6,160 bases of DNA. It comes from Clostridia bacterium. GTDB lineage: Bacteria; Bacillota; Clostridia; Oscillospirales; CAG-272. The position numbers and the translations under genes were made by a program. The stretch spans positions 1-6,160 of the forward strand of contig JAGBTR010000311.1 in the NCBI GenBank assembly GCA_017631215.1, read 5' to 3'. Shown here one piece after another: positions 1 through 4,815 of the stretch; position 1 is the first letter of the stretch, and the number at the start of each line of letters is the position of its first letter. The notes beneath the pieces were generated by a model. The model ran no database searches. It saw only the letters and a program-made list of their open reading frames with translations, and was not told the origin of the DNA.

Positions 1-2043
1 AAATGGGTGCACAATCCCAAATACGGGCGGCAGTTTGCGGTCGAGCGCTATGAGAGAGTGCTGCCCGCCGACGTCAACGCCATTTTGCGCTATCTCTCCT
101 CGCGTGCCATCAAGGGCATCGGTCCCAAGATCGCGCAAAAGATCGTCGAGGAATTTGGCGAGGACACGTTTGACGTCATCGAAAATCACCCCGATTGGCT
201 GGCACAGATCCCCGGCATCTCGCGCAAGCGGGCAGGGGAGATTTCGGACGATTTCAAGCAAAAGTCGGGCATCCGTTCAACGATGATGTTCTTCCGCGAC
301 TATTTCGGTGCGGCGCTGACGATGCGAATCTATAAGCAGTTCGGCTCGTCGGCCGTCGACCGCGCCAAAAAGAATCCCTATATTCTATGCGATGAGGTCG
401 AGGGTATCGGCTTTGAAAAGGCGGACGCGATGGCAAGCTCGCTGGGAATGGCACAGGATTCTCCCGCAAGGCTGGAGAGCGGAATTTGCTATCTGCTCCA
501 CGCCAACGCGATGCAGAACGGACACGTCTGCCTGCCTGAGGATAAGCTGCTGCCCGCGGCAAGACAGCTGCTCGGCGGCAATGAGGATCAGCTGCGGCTG
601 GCGCTTCAGGTGCTCATCAATGAGCGGCGCGTCGTCAAGGTGGTCTGGAACGGTATGACCTATCTCTACGAGCGCGCGGCGTATGACAGTGAGCACTATA
701 TTGCGACCAAGCTGAAGATGCTGGATAAGCTGTGCGTGGCGATCGACGCGCCCGACGTGCACAGCTTTATCGATAAAGAACAGCGTGCCACGGGTATGGC
801 TTATGCCGCACTGCAAAAGCAAGCCATTTTCGACGCGCTGCAGAGCGGCGTGATGATTCTGACGGGCGGCCCCGGTACGGGTAAAACGACCGTTGTGCGC
901 GCTCTGCTCGGTATTTTTGAAAGTATGGACTTCAAGGTCGCGCTGACCGCGCCGACGGGACGTGCGGCCAAGCGATTGTCTGAGTCGACCGCCCACGAGG
1001 CCAAGACCATCCACCGCCTGCTCGAGATGGCATACGAGGACGGTGAGAGCGGCGCGCATTTCCGCCGCGACGAGGAGAATCTGCTGGAGGAGCACGTCAT
1101 TATCATCGATGAGGCCTCAATGGTGGGCAATGGACTGATGTGTAGTCTGCTCAAGGCCGTCAAGCCGGGCGCACGCGTCATCATCATCGGAGACGCCGAC
1201 CAGCTGCCAAGCGTCGAATCGGGCAACGTTTTGCGCGATCTCATCGACAGCGGCGCGTTTTCCACCGTCTGCCTGACCGAGATCTTCCGTCAGGCACAGG
1301 AGAGCCTCATCATTACCAACGCGCACGCCATCAACCGCGGCGAGATGCCGCGTCTGGACGTCAAGAATAACGATTTCTTCTTTCTGCCACGCTCGAGCGA
1401 GCACGACATCGTGCTGACGGTGGCTGACCTATACAAGAACCGTCTGCCGCGCACGTACGGCGAGATGACGCGCGGCGGTATTCAGGTCATCAGCCCCTCG
1501 CGCAAGGGCGAGGGCGGCACGGAGAATCTCAACGTGCTGCTTCAGGCAACGCTGAACCCTGCCGACCGCAAAAAGCGGGAATATCGCTTCCGCGACAAGG
1601 TCTTTCGTGAGGGCGACCGCGTGATGCAGGTCAAAAACAATTACGATCTGAGCTGGGAAAAGTCGGACGGCTCGACGGGAATGGGCGTCTTCAACGGCGA
1701 CATCGGTGAAATATTGGACATCGATCGCGATGAGGAATGTATGGAGATTCGCTTTGACGACCGCACCGTGCTGTATGACTTTTCCATCCTCGAGGAGCTG
1801 GAGCACGCCTATGCCATCACGGTGCACAAGAGCCAGGGCAGTGAATACCCCATCGTCATTCTGCCGCTCTACGACGCGCCTTATATGCTGCTCAACAGAC
1901 ATCTGTTCTACACGGCGGTCACGCGTGCGCAAAGGATGGTGATTTTGGTCGGTAAGGCTGACGTGGCACAAACGATGGTGCAAAACCACCGACAATCCAT
2001 GCGCTATACGGGTCTTTCCCTGCAATTGAAGGGCTTGGTGTAA
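1..2043 (+). CDS. recD2: RecD2-type ATP-dependent DNA helicase (5' end outside window)
   Basis: RecD2 is a superfamily 1B 5'-to-3' DNA helicase that works without RecBC and serves DNA repair and replication-fork maintenance in the cytoplasm. The frame is open to base 1 and begins KWVHNPKYGRQF, which in the family follows the N-terminal OB-like domain. About 60 residues are therefore missing, and the GTG at 7 is not the true start. In order, I see two helix-hairpin-helix segments (IKGIGPK near base 109, IPGISRKRAGEI near 208), Walker A GGPGTGKTT (865-891), motif Ia TAPTGRAAKR (946-975), Walker B IIIDEAS (1099-1119), motif III GDADQLPSV (1189-1215), TEIFRQ near 1279, an SH3-like insert region (about 1620-1720), and the C-terminal VHKSQGSEYP (1822-1851) and FYTAVTRAQ (from 1906). 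All key motifs are intact, and the 680 visible codons fit a family of about 715-800 residues. The N-terminal domain and HhH array separate it from RecBCD-type RecD. It is probably co-transcribed with comF. Confidence 0.97.
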   Translation, partial: KWVHNPKYGRQFAVERYERVLPADVNAILRYLSSRAIKGIGPKIAQKIVEEFGEDTFDVIENHPDWLAQIPGISRKRAGEISDDFKQKSGIRSTMMFFRDYFGAALTMRIYKQFGSSAVDRAKKNPYILCDEVEGIGFEKADAMASSLGMAQDSPARLESGICYLLHANAMQNGHVCLPEDKLLPAARQLLGGNEDQLRLALQVLINERRVVKVVWNGMTYLYERAAYDSEHYIATKLKMLDKLCVAIDAPDVHSFIDKEQRATGMAYAALQKQAIFDALQSGVMILTGGPGTGKTTVVRALLGIFESMDFKVALTAPTGRAAKRLSESTAHEAKTIHRLLEMAYEDGESGAHFRRDEENLLEEHVIIIDEASMVGNGLMCSLLKAVKPGARVIIIGDADQLPSVESGNVLRDLIDSGAFSTVCLTEIFRQAQESLIITNAHAINRGEMPRLDVKNNDFFFLPRSSEHDIVLTVADLYKNRLPRTYGEMTRGGIQVISPSRKGEGGTENLNVLLQATLNPADRKKREYRFRDKVFREGDRVMQVKNNYDLSWEKSDGSTGMGVFNGDIGEILDIDRDEECMEIRFDDRTVLYDFSILEELEHAYAITVHKSQGSEYPIVILPLYDAPYMLLNRHLFYTAVTRAQRMVILVGKADVAQTMVQNHRQSMRYTGLSLQLKGLV

Positions 2044-2044
2044 G

Positions 2045-2788
2045 ATGGGCAAGAGGATGAATTGGCTCGGGGCGCTCTTGTTTCCACCCATCTGCCGCGC
2101 ATGCGGTGTGCGAATGACGATTTTCGCACCTGTCCTGCCGCAGGTGCTGTGTCCCGATTGCGCGACCCAATGGCGCGCGTCTGCCGAGGAAATGTGTCGG
2201 ACGTGCGGCGAGGTGATGCCAAAATGCCTTTGCGCGCCCGACGCCCTACGCGAGAGCGGATGTGAGCGGCTTGTCAAGCTGACACACTACCGTGCGGGGG
2301 CTCACGGCGTGCCCGAGCGGCTGGTCTTGCGCTGTAAGGACGTCAACGACCGTGCGCTGTTTTCACATCTGGCCGCCGAGCTGATGCTGCCCACCTTTCG
2401 CGCGTTGCAAGCGAGCGGCGTGGGGCTTGAGGACGTCATCGTGACCTATGCACCGAGACGCGCGAGCGTGGTGCGGACGGTTGGTCACGACCAGGCCAAG
2501 CAGCTCGCTTGCGCACTTGCACGGGGATTGGACGTGCCGCTTGTTCGTGCCTTGCGCCGTGTTCGCGACGGGGCACAGCAAAAGGAGCTGTCGGCGGACG
2601 AGCGCCGTCACCATGCCGCGGAGAGCTACGCGGTCCGTCTGTCGAACGCTTGGCAGGGCAAAACGGTCGTGCTCGTTGATGACATTTGCACAACGGGAGC
2701 ATCGCTTGCCGCCTGCACGCGACTGCTGACGGAGAGCGGCGCGACGAGCGTGATCGCCGTCTGTGTGGCGGTAACGAAAGCATCATAA
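2045..2788 (+). CDS. comF: ComF family protein (phosphoribosyltransferase fold, zinc-ribbon N-terminus)
   Basis: This 247-residue protein has the two parts of ComF/ComFC. A cysteine-rich N-terminus carries four pairs (C17/C20, C36/C39, C51/C54, C61/C63), likely zinc ligands, after the usual LLFPPICRACG opening. A phosphoribosyltransferase domain ends in the PRPP-loop motif VVLVDDICTTGAS (residues 208-220). The family is needed for uptake of transforming DNA in Bacillus and Helicobacter; its enzymatic reaction is not firmly established. The usual RGFNQ segment before the central helix is changed here to TVGHDQAKQLA, although Q and A are kept. The start at 2045 is one base after the recD2 stop and has a GAAGGG 11 bases upstream, so translational coupling to recD2 is likely. 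An ATG at 2057 is possible but has a ribosome site directly abutting it. No comFA helicase is visible, so a role in competence is inference only. Confidence 0.93.
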   Translation: MGKRMNWLGALLFPPICRACGVRMTIFAPVLPQVLCPDCATQWRASAEEMCRTCGEVMPKCLCAPDALRESGCERLVKLTHYRAGAHGVPERLVLRCKDVNDRALFSHLAAELMLPTFRALQASGVGLEDVIVTYAPRRASVVRTVGHDQAKQLACALARGLDVPLVRALRRVRDGAQQKELSADERRHHAAESYAVRLSNAWQGKTVVLVDDICTTGASLAACTRLLTESGATSVIAVCVAVTKAS

Positions 2789-2790
2789 CT

Positions 2791-2821
2791 GGAATGCCGT
2801 GCTTGCGGTGTTCCCGTTTTT
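2791..2821 (+). terminator. Probable intrinsic terminator after comF
   Basis: Two bases after the comF stop, GGAATGCCG (2791-2799) pairs with CGGTGTTCC (2806-2814) around a TGCTTG loop. This gives nine pairs, two of them G-U in RNA. After two further bases (CG) comes a run of five T (2817-2821). The position, stem and T-run fit a Rho-independent terminator closing the recD2-comF unit. The wobble pairs and the short, slightly offset T-run make it only moderately strong. Confidence 0.6.
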
Positions 2822-2836
2822 GCTTTGTAAATGCTT

Positions 2837-2847
2837 GCTTGACAAGC
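2837..2847. repeat. Perfect inverted repeat overlapping the lipoprotein-gene -35 box
   Basis: GCTTGACAAGC is a perfect 5+1+5 palindrome that contains the whole TTGACA -35 element. A second GCTTG lies just upstream at 2833. The complementary AGCAAGG occurs twice downstream as a direct repeat (2871-2877 and 2879-2885), at and after the expected transcription start. This could be a repressor operator. It could also be chance, since TTGACAA is partly self-complementary already. Confidence 0.3.
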
Positions 2848-2867
2848 TGATTTTTTTCTGGTATACT
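2839..2867 (+). promoter_or_regulatory. Near-consensus sigma-A promoter for the lipoprotein gene
   Basis: A perfect -35 TTGACA (2839-2844) and a -10 TATACT (2862-2867) are separated by the ideal 17 bases. A TG one base upstream of the -10 (2859-2860) makes it an extended -10. A run of T fills the spacer. Transcription should begin near 2873-2875, giving a leader of roughly 43 bases before the lipoprotein start. This is the best match to the housekeeping consensus in the window. Confidence 0.88.
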
Positions 2868-2900
2868 AAAAGCAAGGGAGCAAGGATGTTCTCAATGAAT

Positions 2901-2908
2901 AAAGGGGG
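2901..2908 (+). promoter_or_regulatory. Ribosome binding site of the lipoprotein gene
   Basis: AAAGGGGG lies 8 bases before the ATG at 2917. It selects 2917 (followed at once by a second ATG at 2920) over the out-of-frame ATGs at 2886 and 2895. Confidence 0.85.
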
Positions 2909-2916
2909 TAACACTT

Positions 2917-3546
2917 ATGATGCGCATCCGTATGATTTCGATTTGCTTGATCTTGGTGCTTTCGCTGGTCTTGTGCGCCTGCCGCGCTGTGACACCGCCT
3001 GATGCATTGCCGGATGAGTCATCCGCTCCGCAGAATGAGGAACCTCGGGAAAATCAGGATAACGCACCTACGGGCGGGACGGTTGCAAGGGGCAACGCGG
3101 GCGTCGGTTGTGTCTTTTACCGTACACCCTTTGATGGGCTGCGCGGTGAGGCGGAGTATATCATTCTCGGTACCGTCACGGACGTGCAGCGGCAATCCTC
3201 TGCGGTGGACTACGTGACCGTTGCGGTTGAACAGACCTATCGCGCGTATGGCGAGCAGACGTTTGAAACGGTTCGCATTCATCAGATGGTGACCGAGGAT
3301 TCGCTGGCCGATCACGTGGGCAAGACCTGCCTCTTGTTTTTGAAAAAGCATCCTGCCGACACAACGGATGTCTTTTACGGTGTTGACTCGATGAAGGGCA
3401 TCATGCTCTACGATGAGCAAACGCACACGCTGTCTGTGTATGAGACGTCGTTCGTGTGTGATGCGTTGGGTGAATGGCTGATGGATAACGTGAGCGGCGG
3501 TGAGACCGTCCGCGTCATTGATATCCATGAGATGGAAAGGGAATAA
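2917..3546 (+). CDS. Putative lipoprotein of unknown function
   Basis: I do not recognise a named family. The 209-residue product starts with a lipoprotein signal peptide: a short basic start (MMRIR), a hydrophobic core at about residues 6-19, and a lipobox LCAC with the modified cysteine at 22. It should be exported and anchored on the outer face of the membrane. Residues 23-62 form a Pro/Glu/Asn/Gly-rich linker. The folded part (about 63-209) has a beta-rich pattern: AEYIILGTVTDV (79-90), VTVAVEQTYRAYG (100-112), KTCLLFLKK (136-144) and YGVDSMKGIML (154-164). This order, a 'G-x-V' strand, a 'V-x-V...Y' strand, a 'LLFL' strand and a 'G-V...G-I' strand, resembles small OB/NTR-like exported proteins of Firmicutes; that is inference. 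Its codon use is looser than that of the neighbours (AGG, TCA, TCT, CCT occur), fitting an accessory gene. It has its own promoter and terminator, so it is not part of either flanking operon. Confidence 0.88.
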   Translation: MMRIRMISICLILVLSLVLCACRAVTPPDALPDESSAPQNEEPRENQDNAPTGGTVARGNAGVGCVFYRTPFDGLRGEAEYIILGTVTDVQRQSSAVDYVTVAVEQTYRAYGEQTFETVRIHQMVTEDSLADHVGKTCLLFLKKHPADTTDVFYGVDSMKGIMLYDEQTHTLSVYETSFVCDALGEWLMDNVSGGETVRVIDIHEMERE

Positions 3547-3554
3547 CGGAAAGG

Positions 3555-3588
3555 GCGAGCTGCTCCGTCGGGGGCAACTCGCTTTTTT
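3555..3588 (+). terminator. Intrinsic terminator after the lipoprotein gene
   Basis: GCGAG (3555-3559) pairs with CTCGC (3578-3582). After one C/A mismatch, TGCTCC (3561-3566) pairs with GGGGCA (3571-3576) around a GTCG loop. Six T follow directly (3583-3588). The strong GC stem, the immediate T-run and the position 8 bases after the stop make this a convincing Rho-independent terminator. Confidence 0.9.
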
Positions 3589-3609
3589 ATATTTTCGCCT
3601 TTTTTGCTA

Positions 3610-3638
3610 TTGATTTTTTGCTGCTTATATTGTATAAT
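3610..3638 (+). promoter_or_regulatory. Sigma-A promoter of the mreB-pepD unit
   Basis: The -35 TTGATT (3610-3615) and a perfect -10 TATAAT (3633-3638) are spaced by 17 bases in a very AT-rich stretch. Transcription should start near 3645, leaving a leader of about 55 bases. A second -10-like hexamer, TATACT (3638-3643), overlaps but has no good -35 partner. Confidence 0.8.
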
Positions 3639-3650
3639 ATACTATGTATG

Positions 3651-3662
3651 ATTATATATAAT
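3651..3662. repeat. 12-bp AT-only palindrome in the mreB leader
   Basis: ATTATATATAAT is a perfect palindrome just downstream of the predicted transcription start, a place where a repressor could sit. In a region this AT-rich it may equally be chance. Confidence 0.25.
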
Positions 3663-3684
3663 GGCAAAATATATCAATTTGTCC

Positions 3685-3691
3685 GAGGAGG
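3685..3691 (+). promoter_or_regulatory. Strong ribosome binding site of mreB
   Basis: GAGGAGG lies 8 bases before the ATG at 3700. It matters because it fixes the start at 3700 and so makes the unusual N-terminal extension of the MreB protein real. The ATG at 3693 is out of frame and too close. Confidence 0.9.
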
Positions 3692-3699
3692 AATGAACG

Positions 3700-4788
3700 A
3701 TGCAGATGCCGAAGTGGCTGGCGCGCCTGATATCTCCGATCCGCCAATGGGTCGGCAAGCTGAATTTGCGCCGTAATATCGGGATCGATCTCGGCACGGT
3801 CAACGTGCTGGTTTACGTGGAGGGAAAGGGCGTTGTGCTGCGCGAGCCGAGTGTGGTCGCGGTGGATACGACGACGGACCAGATCGTTGCGGTCGGCAGC
3901 GGCGCGCAGGCGCTGATCGGTCGCGCACCCGCCAATATTGAGACCATTCGCCCCTTGCGTGAGGGCGTTATCAGCCAGTATGACGTGACGCTTAAAATGC
4001 TGCAATACTGCATCCGTACCGCTTGCGGCAATATGATCCTGCCGCCGCGCGTGATGGTGTGCGTTCCCTCCGGTGTGACCGAGGTCGAGGAGCGCGCCGT
4101 GGTCGATGCCGCCCGTGAGGCGGGTGCGGGTAAGGTCTATCTGATGGAGGAGCCCGTGGCGGCGGCACTCGGCGCAGGGCTGGACATCTCTGCTCCCGTC
4201 GGTCGTATGATCGTGGATATCGGCGGCGGCACGACGGATATCGCCGTCATCTCGATGGGGGGCGTGGTCGTCTCCGAATCCGTCCGCATTGCGGGCGATA
4301 AGCTGGACGAGGCGGTGATGCGCTACGTCCGTCGGCAGTATGGTGTGCTGGTCGGTATCCAAACCGCGGAGCTGATCAAGCAGCGCATCGGTGCACTGTA
4401 TTCGCACAAGCAGGTGCGAAGCGTCGAGGTGCGCGGTCGAAGTGCCCAGACGGGACTTCCGCAGGTCATCACGCTGTCCTCCAAGGAAATGCTGGAGGCA
4501 ATGACCGAGCCCGTCAGTGCCATTCTGGACGCGGTGTGCTCCGTCATCGAGCGCACGCCTCCCGAGCTGCTGGGCGACATTCTCAAGCACGGCATCGTGA
4601 TGACGGGCGGCGGCAGTATGATCCGCGGCTTCGATCAGCTCATCCAAAAGGTCACGGGTGTCCCCGTCCGTGTGGCGGACGATCCCATCACCTGTGTCTC
4701 GCGCGGCACGGGCATCGCCCTCCGTGGCTATAAAAAGCTGCCCGAGGGAAGCATCAATCTGGCGCGCGCACGCCGAGATCGCCTTTGA
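3700..4788 (+). CDS. mreB: MreB/Mbl-family rod-shape actin homologue
   Basis: This 362-residue bacterial actin should polymerise with ATP on the inner face of the membrane and guide lateral wall synthesis. Visible motifs are phosphate-1 GIDLGTVN (from residue 28), the EEP catalytic segment (150-152) followed by VAAALGAG, phosphate-2 DIGGGTTD (173-180), and the adenosine loop TGGGSM (302-307). The family usually starts a few residues before GIDLGT; here about 20-25 extra residues precede it. W6, L7, L10, I11, I14, W17, V18 and L21 sit at helical spacing and alternate with K5, R9, R15 and K20. This fits an amphipathic membrane-binding helix. The C-terminus ends in a basic tail (LARARRDRL). mreC and mreD do not follow; pepD does, 27 bases later, so this is a solitary mreB as with mbl-type paralogues. 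Which paralogue it is (MreB, Mbl, MreBH) cannot be decided from sequence by eye. Confidence 0.95.
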   Translation: MQMPKWLARLISPIRQWVGKLNLRRNIGIDLGTVNVLVYVEGKGVVLREPSVVAVDTTTDQIVAVGSGAQALIGRAPANIETIRPLREGVISQYDVTLKMLQYCIRTACGNMILPPRVMVCVPSGVTEVEERAVVDAAREAGAGKVYLMEEPVAAALGAGLDISAPVGRMIVDIGGGTTDIAVISMGGVVVSESVRIAGDKLDEAVMRYVRRQYGVLVGIQTAELIKQRIGALYSHKQVRSVEVRGRSAQTGLPQVITLSSKEMLEAMTEPVSAILDAVCSVIERTPPELLGDILKHGIVMTGGGSMIRGFDQLIQKVTGVPVRVADDPITCVSRGTGIALRGYKKLPEGSINLARARRDRL

Positions 4789-4802
4789 GCCAACACCAAG
4801 TG

Positions 4803-4808
4803 AAAGGA
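4803..4808 (+). promoter_or_regulatory. Ribosome binding site of pepD
   Basis: AAAGGA lies 7 bases before the ATG at 4816, within the 27-base gap after mreB. No promoter or terminator fits in that gap, so pepD is probably expressed from the mreB promoter. Confidence 0.7.
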
Positions 4809-4815
4809 AAAAGAT

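Noticed and set aside
7..9. GTG at base 7 as the start of the helicase gene
   Set aside because: The frame is open to base 1, and the residues here belong to the conserved region after the N-terminal domain, so the gene is cut by the window edge rather than starting here.
385..1095. 236-codon open frame on the - strand inside recD2
   Set aside because: It lies entirely opposite conserved helicase sequence including Walker A, and the translation shows no recognisable domain.
1429..2277. 282-codon open frame on the - strand across the end of recD2 and the start of comF
   Set aside because: It overlaps two conserved genes, has no convincing ribosome site that I could see, and has low-complexity His/Arg/Ala content typical of shadow frames.
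3019..3528. 169-codon open frame on the - strand opposite the lipoprotein gene
   Set aside because: The + strand frame has a promoter, ribosome site, signal peptide and terminator; the - strand frame has none of these.
3661..3696. Tiny + strand frame MAKYINLSEEE in the mreB leader, ending at the mreB ribosome site
   Set aside because: There is no ribosome binding site in the AT-only sequence before it, and its last codons are simply the mreB ribosome site read as Glu-Glu-Glu.
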